Source: Flavobacteriales bacterium UBA5081
Lineage (GTDB): Bacteria > Bacteroidota > Bacteroidia > Flavobacteriales_E > Vicingaceae
DNA: 64,000 nt
Reading direction: 5' to 3'
Assembly (NCBI GenBank): GCA_002415785.1
Contig: DIAJ01000012.1
Span: 13,428-77,427, forward strand
The position numbers and the translations under genes were made by a program. The notes under the pieces are model-generated. The model was given only the letters and a program-made list of their open reading frames with translations, was not told the DNA's origin and did not search any database. How positions within the stretch are numbered: position 1 is the first letter of the stretch; the number at the start of each line of letters is the position of its first letter. Of the stretch, positions 9,306 to 18,038 are shown piece by piece.

Positions 9306-10454
9306 TCATTTTAATTTCTTAAAAGTTTGAAACCATCGCTCGGGAATTTCATTTTTTGTGGCTGTTAAATAATCCTCATAATTGCAAGGCAGCATTAAAT
9401 GTCGTTCGTATTTTTTTGTTAATCCTGCTGCATAGGGAACTTCCATCCACCAACGATCACTTTTGGGACTTTTATAAAAAACAATTTCTTGATTGCCCTC
9501 ATCAATGGCAACAGTGTATTTTACATAATCAGATTTATTGCATGCCGGGAAATCTTTTTTCCGATTGTAAAACCCATCGATAAAGTACCAGATCATTTGC
9601 GCCATTAAATGTGCTGTCATTCCTCCATCCTTAATGCTTGGATTAAATTCGTAAAAGCCAATAGAACTTAACTTATCGCTCATTCCTGCATACCTCGCCA
9701 GCTGACAAGCTTCTTCTCCGGTAAATCCATTGGGAGATGCATTGGCGTTTGCTGCTGCAAAGGCTTGAGAAACGGCTCCCATATTAAAGCTGATAAAATC
9801 GGCATTCCTTATAATAGGCTCTGCTAGTTTTAAGTCTGCTTTTAATAATCCAAGTCGGTGGATATCGAAAAACAACTCATCCAACACACTTAACTCTTGC
9901 TTATCGACAAAGTAACTTTGATACCCTAAATTACTGTAATTAAACAACACATTCGGTTGCTGAAACAGCAATTTACTCATGTAATTGCTTGAATTAATAT
10001 TGCTATCACTATTTCCCAAAGCAAACTTTTCGTCGATACTTACTAAGTTTACCATTTGCTCCAAATGAACATAGGCTTTGTAATTAGCAAACGTTAAATC
10101 TTGACTACCTCCAATAATAACCGGTAGAATTTGCTTTTTCATGAAGTAAACCAAACACTCTTCAAGTGCAAAGTAAGTATCCTCTACTCTATTGCCGGCT
10201 TTTAAACTCCCAATGTCAGCTACATTTAACTTATAGTCGCCTTGATATAGCTGATATAAATACTTTCGGATTTCATTCCCTGCTTTGGCGCAACCGGTAT
10301 TATTTGAATAACGATCCTCTTGTACATCAAACAAAACCACATCCACCTCTTCTAAATCCTCTTCGGAAACCATTAGCTTTAGTTTGCTCCCCATTTGATT
10401 TGGAGCGTACTCAACATTTGGTTCAACAGGAGCGAAATAATGAAGTAAATCCAT
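9306..10454 (-). CDS. arginase/formimidoylglutamase-fold protein with degenerate metal site
   Basis: 382 residues with the ureohydrolase (arginase/agmatinase/HutG) fold pattern. The three metal-binding motifs are altered. The GGDHS position reads GGSQD (115-119), so the His ligand is Gln. The DAHxD position reads DEKFA (141-145), losing His and the second Asp. The SxDxDxxDP position reads SFNMGAVSQ (222-230), losing both Asp. A binuclear Mn enzyme is therefore improbable. The rest of the fold (PVIIGGS, PNGFTGEEACQLARYAG, AQMIWYFIDGF) is intact, which argues for a conserved non-catalytic role. It ends 120 bp before the porP-like start and begins only 2 bp after the topA stop codon, so it is probably cotranscribed with topA. 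Confidence 0.82.
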   Translation of the reverse strand: MDLLHYFAPVEPNVEYAPNQMGSKLKLMVSEEDLEEVDVVLFDVQEDRYSNNTGCAKAGNEIRKYLYQLYQGDYKLNVADIGSLKAGNRVEDTYFALEECLVYFMKKQILPVIIGGSQDLTFANYKAYVHLEQMVNLVSIDEKFALGNSDSNINSSNYMSKLLFQQPNVLFNYSNLGYQSYFVDKQELSVLDELFFDIHRLGLLKADLKLAEPIIRNADFISFNMGAVSQAFAAANANASPNGFTGEEACQLARYAGMSDKLSSIGFYEFNPSIKDGGMTAHLMAQMIWYFIDGFYNRKKDFPACNKSDYVKYTVAIDEGNQEIVFYKSPKSDRWWMEVPYAAGLTKKYERHLMLPCNYEDYLTATKNEIPERWFQTFKKLK

Positions 10455-10456
10455 TT

Positions 10457-12826
10457 CTACTTTTTCTTAGCTTTTGTTGTTTTGCCTTTCTTAGCTGTCG
10501 ACTTAGTCGTTTTCTTGGCTTTTGTAGCTCTACCTTTTTTGGCTGGAGCAGCTTCAGCTATCGCTTTACACTCTTCTAATGTTAACTCTTCCGGCTTTTT
10601 ATCTTTCGGAATTTTGATATTCTTCTTACCGTATTTAATGTATGGCCCATAACGCCCGTTTAAAACCTGAATATCTTTATCTTCTTCAAAAGTTTTAATG
10701 TATTTGTTCTTTTCTTGCTCTTTTTTAATTTCAATCAACTCAGCAGCTCTTTCCATATCCACGGTCATTGGGTCATCCCCTTCTGCTTTTTTCAAGGAAA
10801 CAAAAAGATTGTTCCAACGAATGTAAGGACCGAAACGACCGATTGCAGCGGTCACTTTTTTACCTTCATACTCGCCAACCTCACGGGGGAGTTTAAACAA
10901 GTCCATGGCTTCTTCAAAAGTGATATTTTCAATACTTTGATCCTTTAACAAGGAAGCAAACTTTGGTTTTTCCTCATCCTCTACGTCACCAATTTGCACC
11001 ATTGCTCCATAACGACCGATTCTTGCATAAACCGGTTTACCGCTTTTGGGATCAATGCCCAGTTTTCTCTCTCCTTTTGCTCGGTCTGCATTTTCTAAAG
11101 TATCTTCTACATTATCGTGGAAAGGTCCATAGAAGTCTTCAATCATTTTATTCCACTTTAGCATCCCCTGAGCAATGTCGTCAAACTGTTTTTCTACATC
11201 AGCAGTAAAACCATAGTCCATAATATTCTTAAAGTGATCCGATAAAAAGTCCGTCACCACCATTCCAATATCAGTTGGAAATAATTTGTTTTTTTCAGCT
11301 CCGGTTCGTTCTGTCTGCTCATTCTCTTTGAGTCCGTCTTGATCAAGTGTAAGTACTTTGTACTTGCGCTCTTCCCCTTCTCTACTTTCTTTTATAACGT
11401 ATCCTCGTTTTTGAATCGTAGAAATAGTTGGCGCATAAGTTGAAGGTCGACCAATGCCCAGCTCTTCTAATTTTCTCACCAAGCTGGCCTCTTGATAGCG
11501 AGGAGGATGCTTTGTAAATCGCTGTGTTGCGACTACTTCCTCTAAATTTAAGTCACTTCCTTTTTTTAATGGAGGCAACATACCGCTTTGCTCCTCTTCG
11601 TTCTCATCGTCAGTTGACTCAAGGTACACCTTTAAGAAACCTTCAAAAGTGATGATTTCACCTTTAGCAGTAAAGTCTGTTTTTGAATTTGAAACGTCAA
11701 TTGTTGCAGTAGTTCTTTCAATTTTTGCTTCGCTCATTTGAGAAGCAATCGTTCGCTTCCATATTAAGTCATACAATCTGCTTTCTTGAGAGCTGCCTGG
11801 CAGTGAGCTTGTAAACACATTTGTCGGACGAATTGCCTCATGTGCTTCTTGTGCTCCTTTTGATTTAGTGGCAAATTTTCTGGATTTGGAAAAGTCTGCA
11901 CCAAATTCCTGGCTTATATATTTCTTTGCTGCTTTAATCGCATCATCCGATAAATTAACAGAATCTGTTCTCATATAGGTAATCTTTCCGGCTTCATAAA
12001 GCTTTTGGGCGACCATCATTGTTTGAGAAACTGAAAAACCGAGCTTTCTACTTGCCTCTTGTTGCAATGTAGAAGTGGTAAAAGGCGCCGATGGACTTTT
12101 AGTAGCCGGTTTTTTTACAAGGTCTTTAATCGAAAAATTCGACTTTTCACATTCCTTTAAAAAAGCTTTCGCTTCCTCATAAGTTTTAAACCTTGAACTT
12201 ACTTCAGCTTTAAATGATTGTCCTCCATCTAAGTTAAAAAAACCAACAACCTTATAAAAATCTTGTGATTTAAAGTTCATTATTTCTCTCTCACGCTCTA
12301 CAATTAAGCGAACAGTAACCGATTGCACACGACCGGCAGAAAGAGAAGGTTTTACTTTTTTCCAAAGCACGGGAGATAATTCATAACCCACCAAACGATC
12401 CAATACTCTACGCGCTTGTTGTGCATCCACTAAATCGCGGTTAAGTTTACGAGGATTTTCAATGGCTTTGGTAATTGCATTTTTCGTAATCTCGTGAAAA
12501 ACAATACGTTTTGTCTTCTTTTCATCTAAACCTAAAGCTTCCAATAAATGCCAAGAAATTGCCTCTCCCTCGCGGTCCTCATCCGTCGCTAGCCAAATCA
12601 TTTCTGCTTTTTTTGCCAGCTTCTTTAATTCGGCAACTACCTTTTTCTTATCGTCGGAAATCACATATTCCGGTTCAAAGTTATTTTCAATATCAATGGA
12701 AATATTCTTTCCGGGGAGGTCTCTGATGTGCCCGAAGCTTGATTTTACAGTAAAGTCTTTCCCGAGAAAACCCTCGATTGTCTTGGCTTTAGCGGGTGAC
12801 TCCACTATGACTAAATTCTTAGACAT
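10457..12826 (-). CDS. topA: DNA topoisomerase I (type IA)
   Basis: Relaxes negatively supercoiled DNA by single-strand passage. With the ATG at 12826 (MSKNLVIVESPAKAKTIEG, the standard family N-terminus) it has 789 residues; the frame opens 19 codons earlier without homology. The Toprim acidic motif TDEDREGE is at 81-88 and the active-site tyrosine is Tyr284 in ITYMRTDSV. The C-terminus has GRYGPYI-type repeats in place of classical Cys4 zinc fingers, ending in a Lys/Ala/Thr-rich basic tail (about 755-789) likely to bind DNA. The arginase-fold gene follows after 2 bp. Confidence 0.96.
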   Translation of the reverse strand: MSKNLVIVESPAKAKTIEGFLGKDFTVKSSFGHIRDLPGKNISIDIENNFEPEYVISDDKKKVVAELKKLAKKAEMIWLATDEDREGEAISWHLLEALGLDEKKTKRIVFHEITKNAITKAIENPRKLNRDLVDAQQARRVLDRLVGYELSPVLWKKVKPSLSAGRVQSVTVRLIVEREREIMNFKSQDFYKVVGFFNLDGGQSFKAEVSSRFKTYEEAKAFLKECEKSNFSIKDLVKKPATKSPSAPFTTSTLQQEASRKLGFSVSQTMMVAQKLYEAGKITYMRTDSVNLSDDAIKAAKKYISQEFGADFSKSRKFATKSKGAQEAHEAIRPTNVFTSSLPGSSQESRLYDLIWKRTIASQMSEAKIERTTATIDVSNSKTDFTAKGEIITFEGFLKVYLESTDDENEEEQSGMLPPLKKGSDLNLEEVVATQRFTKHPPRYQEASLVRKLEELGIGRPSTYAPTISTIQKRGYVIKESREGEERKYKVLTLDQDGLKENEQTERTGAEKNKLFPTDIGMVVTDFLSDHFKNIMDYGFTADVEKQFDDIAQGMLKWNKMIEDFYGPFHDNVEDTLENADRAKGERKLGIDPKSGKPVYARIGRYGAMVQIGDVEDEEKPKFASLLKDQSIENITFEEAMDLFKLPREVGEYEGKKVTAAIGRFGPYIRWNNLFVSLKKAEGDDPMTVDMERAAELIEIKKEQEKNKYIKTFEEDKDIQVLNGRYGPYIKYGKKNIKIPKDKKPEELTLEECKAIAEAAPAKKGRATKAKKTTKSTAKKGKTTKAKKK

Positions 12827-13004
12827 ACTATTAAATTGTTTTGTGTGTGCAATGCAAAAATTTTGCAGGGCAAATAAAATCATTATTTATAAGCCAACAA
12901 ACAACTTTAAATAAGAAATCGTTCGCTTGTTCTTCTATATTATATTTCATATAATATAAAAATTTACAAAAAATTCTCAAGTTTACACAAGAGAAATATG
13001 CCAT

Positions 13005-13037
13005 TTTGTCACAGCTTTTATATTTTGACTAATTTTG
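13005..13037 (+). promoter_or_regulatory. promoter of the miaB operon
   Basis: TTTG at 13005-13008 and TAATTTTG at 13030-13037 are separated by 21 bp, matching the Bacteroidota housekeeping consensus. The predicted start is near 13043, about 23 nt before the miaB ATG. Confidence 0.65.
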
Positions 13038-13065
13038 GGCATTCATTTAATAAGCGTACATAATA

Positions 13066-14514
13066 ATGTTAGAAACGGCGAGCAAAGAGATTGACGAAAC
13101 GAGACAAGGAGAAGCTATTGAGCGCTATTCAAAAGGTGCGAGCTCTAACGGAAGGAAAGTTTATATTGAGAGTTACGGCTGTCAGATGAATTTTTCAGAT
13201 AGTGAAATTGTTGCCTCCATTTTGGAGAAAGAAGGTTATGAAACTACCAAACTTATGCAGGATGCAGATATTGTTTTTGTCAATACCTGTTCAATTAGAG
13301 AAAAGGCTGAGCAAACAGTTAGAAAGCGGTTAAGTAGCTTCCACAAAGTAAAAGAAGAAAAGCCTGGAATGATTATCGGCGTTTTAGGCTGTATGGCTGA
13401 GCGCATGAAATCGAAATTATTAGATGAAGAAAAATTAGTAGACATTGTTGTTGGTCCTGATGCTTATCGCGATTTACCACAACTGGTTAATCAAGTGGAT
13501 GGAGGTAGAAAAGCAGTAAATGTTATTCTTTCGAAAGAGGAAACTTATGGAGATATAAGCCCTGTGCGTTTGGGTGGAAATGGAGTTACATCTTTTGTTT
13601 CTATTACTAGAGGCTGCGACAATATGTGTACTTTTTGTGTAGTTCCTTTTACAAGAGGAAGGGAGCGCAGCAGAGATCCAAAAACCATTGTAAACGAAGT
13701 AAGAGAACTGTCGGCAAATGGCTACAAAGAAGTTACTTTGTTAGGACAGAATGTTGACTCTTATCTTTGGTATGGTGGCGGACCTAAAAAAGAATTCGAA
13801 AAGCTATCTGAAGAAGAAAAAGCTCAAAGTGTAAACTTTGCTCAGTTGATGGAAATGGTGGCTCAGGTAGACCCAAATGTGCGTGTGCGCTTTTCAACTT
13901 CTCACCCAAAAGACATGACCGATGATGTATTGCACGTAATGGCAAAGTACGACAACATTTGCAATTACATTCATTTACCATTCCAATCGGGAAATAGTCG
14001 AGTTTTAGAGATGATGAATAGAGGATACAGTCGAGAATGGTATTTAGATCGCGTAAATGCGATCAGAAGAATCATTCCTGATTGTGCTATTTCAGCTGAT
14101 GTAATCGCCGGATTTTGCTCCGAAACGGAAGAAGAACACCAAGACACTTTGAGCTTAATGGAAGAAGTGAAGTATCACTTTTCATATATGTTTAAATACT
14201 CAGAGCGACCAAATACATTAGCACAAAGAAAATTTGAAGATGACGTTCCGGAAGAAGTAAAACAAAGAAGATTATCAGAAATTATTGCTTTACAACAAGA
14301 ACACTCATTTGAGCAATTGAAAAAGGATATTGGAAAAACATATAAAGTATTAGTTGAAGGTGTTTCCAAAAAATCTGACAAAGAACTTTACGGTAGAAAC
14401 ACACATAACTCTGTAGTAGTTTTTCCAAGGGGAAATTACAAAGCTGGAGATTATGTTGATGTAAAAATAAACGACTGTACTTCAGCCACACTATTAGGAG
14501 AAGCGGTAGCATGA
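13066..14514 (+). CDS. miaB: tRNA-2-methylthio-N6-dimethylallyladenosine synthase MiaB
   Basis: Radical-SAM methylthiotransferase acting on i6A37 of tRNAs that read UNN codons. The 482-residue product has the N-terminal domain with auxiliary cluster cysteines Cys39 (SYGCQMN), Cys75 (NTCSIRE) and Cys109 (LGCMAER). The radical-SAM CxxxCxxC is RGCDNMCTFC (Cys184/188/191), and a TRAM-like RNA-binding C-terminus lies after about 415. Its stop overlaps the next gene's start by 4 bp (ATGA), so translation is probably coupled. First gene of the miaB-sigma54 activator-lptE-TPR-secG run. Confidence 0.96.
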   Translation: MLETASKEIDETRQGEAIERYSKGASSNGRKVYIESYGCQMNFSDSEIVASILEKEGYETTKLMQDADIVFVNTCSIREKAEQTVRKRLSSFHKVKEEKPGMIIGVLGCMAERMKSKLLDEEKLVDIVVGPDAYRDLPQLVNQVDGGRKAVNVILSKEETYGDISPVRLGGNGVTSFVSITRGCDNMCTFCVVPFTRGRERSRDPKTIVNEVRELSANGYKEVTLLGQNVDSYLWYGGGPKKEFEKLSEEEKAQSVNFAQLMEMVAQVDPNVRVRFSTSHPKDMTDDVLHVMAKYDNICNYIHLPFQSGNSRVLEMMNRGYSREWYLDRVNAIRRIIPDCAISADVIAGFCSETEEEHQDTLSLMEEVKYHFSYMFKYSERPNTLAQRKFEDDVPEEVKQRRLSEIIALQQEHSFEQLKKDIGKTYKVLVEGVSKKSDKELYGRNTHNSVVVFPRGNYKAGDYVDVKINDCTSATLLGEAVA

Positions 14515-15800
14515 AACACGATCAAATCAAACAAAGATTTGGAATAATTGGTCATTCCGAAGGCTTAAACAGAGCCATTGATATTGCTGTGCAAGTGGCT
14601 CCAACTGACTTATCGGTATTAATTACCGGCGAGAGTGGATCGGGAAAGGAAGCTATGCCGCAAATCATTCATCAGCTCAGCTCGAGAAAACACAATAAAT
14701 ACATTGCTGTAAACTGCGGAGCAATTCCGGAAGGCACGATTGACTCAGAGCTGTTTGGTCATGAGAAAGGCTCTTTTACCGGAGCTCATGAAATGCGCAA
14801 AGGTTACTTTGAAGTAGCCGATGGAGGCACCATCTTTTTAGATGAAGTAGCGGAATTACCATTGCCTACACAAGCTCGATTACTTCGAGTTTTGGAAAGT
14901 GGAGAGTTTATGAAAGTGGGTTCTTCAAAAGTGCAAAAAACCAATGTAAGAATTGTAGCAGCAACGAATGTAAATATCCCTGAAGCGATTAAGAAAAATA
15001 AATTTCGAGAAGATTTATTTTATCGATTAAATACCGTTCCTATTGAGATTCCTCCTTTGCGGGCACGCAAGGAAGACATTCATTTGCTTTTTAGAAAATT
15101 CTCTTCCGATTTTGCCGATAAATATAAAATGCCATCGATTCGATTAAGCGATTCGGCAAAAGAGCTTTTAATAAAGTACCGTTGGCCGGGAAACATTCGA
15201 CAATTAAAAAATGTAACCGAGCAAATTTCAGTAATTGAGCAAGACAAATACATTAGCGCTGAAGTGCTCAAAAAGTATTTACCTGAGCAAGCCGGAAGTA
15301 GCTTACCCATAATTTACAGTGGAGAAAAAGAAGGTTTGTCGGAAAGAGAAATACTTTACAAAGTGCTTTTTGAAATGAAAAAAGATGTGAATGACTTAAA
15401 GCATGTTGTTTACCAGGTTCTTCAAAACGGTAGCGAAACAAACAAGTCAGATGTAAATTCACAGGCTTACGAAAGGTTATATGGACAAGCAGCTCAGGCG
15501 AATGAAGGGGGAATTCAATTAGAGCAATTTGCTCCAAGCAAATCCATGGAAAGTAATGATCAAGTAAGCAAAAGCAAACATTTCGTTCCACAAGAAGAAA
15601 GTGAAGTTGAAGAAGAAATCTACCAAGAAGTAGAAGAGGAAGCGGAGGATGAATCACTCTCCATTGCTGAGGCTGAAAAAAAATTAATTATCAAAGCGCT
15701 GGAAAAACACAATGGAAAGCGCAAATATGCCGCTGAGGATTTAGGAGTTTCTGAGCGAACTTTGTATCGAAAAATTAAAGAGTACGATATTCAAAAATAA
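14511..15800 (+). CDS. sigma-54-dependent transcriptional activator without receiver domain
   Basis: AAA+ activator of RNA polymerase-sigma54, 429 residues. The AAA+ domain begins almost at the N-terminus: Walker A GESGSGKE (40-47), the sigma54-contact loop GSFTGA (87-92, a Ser variant of GAFTGA), Walker B GGTIFLDE (105-112), and the arginine-finger region FREDLFYRLN near 165-174. An acidic Glu-rich spacer (about 360-383) precedes a Fis-type helix-turn-helix (YAAEDLGVSERTLYRKIKEY, about 407-426). With no N-terminal sensor domain, its activity is probably set by expression, a partner protein, or DNA context (inference). Overlaps miaB by 4 bp; lptE starts 1 bp after it. Confidence 0.92.
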   Translation: MKHDQIKQRFGIIGHSEGLNRAIDIAVQVAPTDLSVLITGESGSGKEAMPQIIHQLSSRKHNKYIAVNCGAIPEGTIDSELFGHEKGSFTGAHEMRKGYFEVADGGTIFLDEVAELPLPTQARLLRVLESGEFMKVGSSKVQKTNVRIVAATNVNIPEAIKKNKFREDLFYRLNTVPIEIPPLRARKEDIHLLFRKFSSDFADKYKMPSIRLSDSAKELLIKYRWPGNIRQLKNVTEQISVIEQDKYISAEVLKKYLPEQAGSSLPIIYSGEKEGLSEREILYKVLFEMKKDVNDLKHVVYQVLQNGSETNKSDVNSQAYERLYGQAAQANEGGIQLEQFAPSKSMESNDQVSKSKHFVPQEESEVEEEIYQEVEEEAEDESLSIAEAEKKLIIKALEKHNGKRKYAAEDLGVSERTLYRKIKEYDIQK

Positions 15801-15801
15801 G

Positions 15802-16314
15802 ATGATTAAAAAGCTTGTATACACTACAATTGCCCTTTTTGTGGCCACATTTTCCTGGAACTGTACCGCTTCCTTATCCTTTACCGGAGCCTCAATTTCT
15901 CCTGAAGTAAAAACGGTTTCAATCGACTTTTTCCCTTCGCAAGCATCTTTAGCACCACCCGTTGCGGGACAGCTATTTACGGAGTCTTTAAAAGACATCT
16001 TTTTATCGCAAACCAATTTAGTTTTAGTTCAGTCTGATGGAGATTTAGAATTTGAAGGAGCCATCACAGATTACCGCTCTGCTCCAGTTGCCATTCAAGG
16101 CAATGAAACTGCGGCTTTAACCAGAGTTACAATGACGGTGAAAGTTAAATTCACCAACAATATTGATGAAAGTCAGAACTTTGAAAGTAGTTTTTCGAGA
16201 TTTGAAGACTTTGAAACCTCTCAAACGCTATCGGCAGTTGAGGATCAACTATTGGCAAGTATAAACGACCAATTGGTTCAGGATATTTTTAACAAATCGG
16301 TTACAAATTGGTAA
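15802..16314 (+). CDS. lptE: LPS-assembly lipoprotein LptE
   Basis: Outer-membrane lipoprotein of the LptE family, partner of the LptD barrel in delivering lipopolysaccharide to the cell surface. The 170-residue product has a hydrophobic signal and a lipobox-like WNC with Cys21 as the likely lipid-modified residue. It is followed by SFTGASISPEVKTVSIDFF, the typical opening of Bacteroidota LptE, and by alternating sheets and a C-terminal helix pair. The lipobox is atypical (SWNC), so acylation is likely rather than certain. It lies 1 bp after the sigma-54 activator and 12 bp before the TPR gene. Confidence 0.87.
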   Translation: MIKKLVYTTIALFVATFSWNCTASLSFTGASISPEVKTVSIDFFPSQASLAPPVAGQLFTESLKDIFLSQTNLVLVQSDGDLEFEGAITDYRSAPVAIQGNETAALTRVTMTVKVKFTNNIDESQNFESSFSRFEDFETSQTLSAVEDQLLASINDQLVQDIFNKSVTNW

Positions 16315-16326
16315 TTTCACTTATTC

Positions 16327-17169
16327 ATGAAAAAAGGAGAGTTTATCGCTTATGTTCAAGAGCCTTCTGCTTTAAAAGCAGATGACATCTCTTCTTTGCA
16401 AAACATTTTATCGGAATATCCCTTTTTTCAATCCGCTCAACTGCTTTTAAGCAAGGTTTTTCAGCAAGAGGAAAATATCAATTTTGAAAAGCAATTGCGA
16501 AAGTCAGCTGCTTATGCAGCAAACAGAAAACGCTTACATTCACTCTTATTTTCAGATGCAAAGCCAAACGAAGTAGCTGCAAAAACTGAAACTGAAGATG
16601 TAAGTTTAAAATCCAAAACTGAAGCCCCTTCTGTTCAAGAAAAAACCCCATCGGAAGAAGAAGATTTACTTAATCAGCAAATACTTACTGAAGCAATTAG
16701 CAGCAGTATTTTAACCGAAGTTGACGAAAGGGTTGATGAAATTAATAAAGAAAGTCAGCAGCAAGAGTTTCAGCGCAAAGAAGAAAAAGCACAACCGACT
16801 GTCAGTAAAAGCTCATTTGACGAAAATAGAAGTCATCCGTTTTCTGAATGGTTAAGTCATTTTTCTGAGGAAGAGGCGAAAACAAAAAAAGTTTGGCAAG
16901 CTGCTAGCCCGGAAACACAAGAAACCATAAAGCGCTTTACTAAGGTAAATCGACCGAAGCAGGAGTTTTATTCTGCTTCAAAAATGGCAAAGCTAAGTGT
17001 TCAGGAGGACGGTGACTTAGTAACAGAAACTTTGGCCAAAATATATGTAGCTCAGCAGAACTTTGAAAAAGCAATTAAAGCTTATGAAAAGTTACAGTTG
17101 AAATATCCAGAAAAAAAGGTTTATTTTGCAGCCCAAATTCAGTCAATAAAGAATCAACTAAATACGTAA
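16327..17169 (+). CDS. tetratricopeptide repeat protein, unknown role
   Basis: 280 residues, no signal peptide, so cytoplasmic by appearance. The N-terminal 75 residues are helical (ISSLQNILSEYPFFQSAQLL). The middle (about 85-165) is Glu/Lys/Ser/Gln-rich and probably disordered. The C-terminus has one clear TPR (TLAKIYVAQQNFEKAIKAYE, about 239-258). The same type of protein sits between lptE and secG in related genomes (recalled, not checked), which hints at a link with envelope biogenesis, but no function can be assigned. SecG starts 4 bp after its stop. Confidence 0.8.
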   Translation: MKKGEFIAYVQEPSALKADDISSLQNILSEYPFFQSAQLLLSKVFQQEENINFEKQLRKSAAYAANRKRLHSLLFSDAKPNEVAAKTETEDVSLKSKTEAPSVQEKTPSEEEDLLNQQILTEAISSSILTEVDERVDEINKESQQQEFQRKEEKAQPTVSKSSFDENRSHPFSEWLSHFSEEEAKTKKVWQAASPETQETIKRFTKVNRPKQEFYSASKMAKLSVQEDGDLVTETLAKIYVAQQNFEKAIKAYEKLQLKYPEKKVYFAAQIQSIKNQLNT

Positions 17170-17173
17170 ATAG

Positions 17174-17566
17174 ATGTTTATTTTTATTTCAGTACTTGTT
17201 TTTATCGTCGCCGTTCTATTGATCTTGGTGATATTAGTACAAAACCCTAAAGGAGGTTTAGCTTCTAACTTCTCTTCATCTAACCAGGTAATGGGAGTGA
17301 GAAAAACAACCGATTTCTTAGAGAAAGCCACATGGACTTTAGGCATTGCCCTATTGATCTTAAGTGTAATTTCATCTTCATTAATTGGTGGAGGAACAAA
17401 AGAAGTAGTTAATACCAATGAGTCGGAATTAACTGATCAGGCAAATCAAGTGGTGATTCCACAAAGCCAAGCACCGATGATTCAAGAAGGCGTTCCATCA
17501 GAGCAAGGAAATTCTGCATTACCACAAGGCGATGAAGAAGTACCTGCGGATGATGAGGCAGAGTAA
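17174..17566 (+). CDS. secG: preprotein translocase subunit SecG
   Basis: Small accessory subunit of the SecYEG translocon. The 130-residue product has two membrane helices (about 2-22 and 54-73) with the typical QNPKGGLASNFSSSNQVMG loop (23-41) between them. The C-terminal extension of about 55 residues is acidic and Gln/Glu-rich, which is common in Bacteroidota SecG and absent in the short E. coli form. It is the last gene of the operon and is followed by a strong terminator. Confidence 0.93.
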   Translation: MFIFISVLVFIVAVLLILVILVQNPKGGLASNFSSSNQVMGVRKTTDFLEKATWTLGIALLILSVISSSLIGGGTKEVVNTNESELTDQANQVVIPQSQAPMIQEGVPSEQGNSALPQGDEEVPADDEAE

Positions 17567-17587
17567 TCCAAAAAAATAAAAGATTTT

Positions 17588-17624
17588 AAAATGTCAGTAT
17601 GTCACCCATACTGACATTTTTTTT
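17588..17624 (+). terminator. intrinsic terminator after secG
   Basis: A perfect 14-bp stem, including ATGTCAGTATG (17591-17601) and CATACTGACAT (17607-17617), with a 5-nt loop, is followed by a run of T to 17624. It closes the miaB-secG operon and insulates groES. Confidence 0.92.
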
Positions 17625-17738
17625 GCTCAAAAGTGTAGACTACTGTTATAATTTCCGTTTTAACACAGTGGCACATATTCTGCTATTGCCGCAATTGTAA
17701 ATTCAAAAACAATTTTAATTTCTAAAATTTTTAATAAT

Positions 17739-18014
17739 ATGTCAGTAAATGTTAAACCTTTAGCAGATCGCGTTCTAATTGAACCGGCTGCGGCAGAAGA
17801 AAAAACTGCAGGCGGAATTATTATTCCCGACACTGCAAAGGAAAAACCACAAAGAGGAAAAGTAGTTGCAGTAGGCAACGGCAAACCGGATGAACCATTG
17901 ACAGTAAAAACCGGTGACAATGTATTGTATGGCAAATATGCCGGAACTGAAATTAGCATTGAAGGCAAAGACTACTTAATTATGAGAGAGTCTGATATTT
18001 TCGCAATCGTTTAA
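17739..18014 (+). CDS. groES: co-chaperonin GroES
   Basis: Heptameric lid of the GroEL folding chamber. The 91-residue product has the family's core: VKPLADRVLIEPAAAEEKTA at the start, a mobile loop with GGIIIPDTAKEKPQRG, and a C-terminal YLIMRESDIFAIV. Standard length. It lies 24 bp before groEL, so the two form a bicistronic unit. No CIRCE-type inverted repeat is seen in the 170 bp upstream, so HrcA control is not supported by sequence here. Confidence 0.97.
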   Translation: MSVNVKPLADRVLIEPAAAEEKTAGGIIIPDTAKEKPQRGKVVAVGNGKPDEPLTVKTGDNVLYGKYAGTEISIEGKDYLIMRESDIFAIV

Positions 18015-18038
18015 TTCAATCAAAAAAATTAAGATAAA

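Noticed and set aside
10166..10579. Plus-strand frame opposite topA and the arginase-fold gene
   Set aside because: It spans the junction of two well-supported minus-strand genes and looks like a shadow frame (Phe/Leu/Cys-rich).
17625..17738. CIRCE/HrcA operator before groES
   Set aside because: No TTAGCACTC-N9-GAGTGCTAA or recognisable variant is present.
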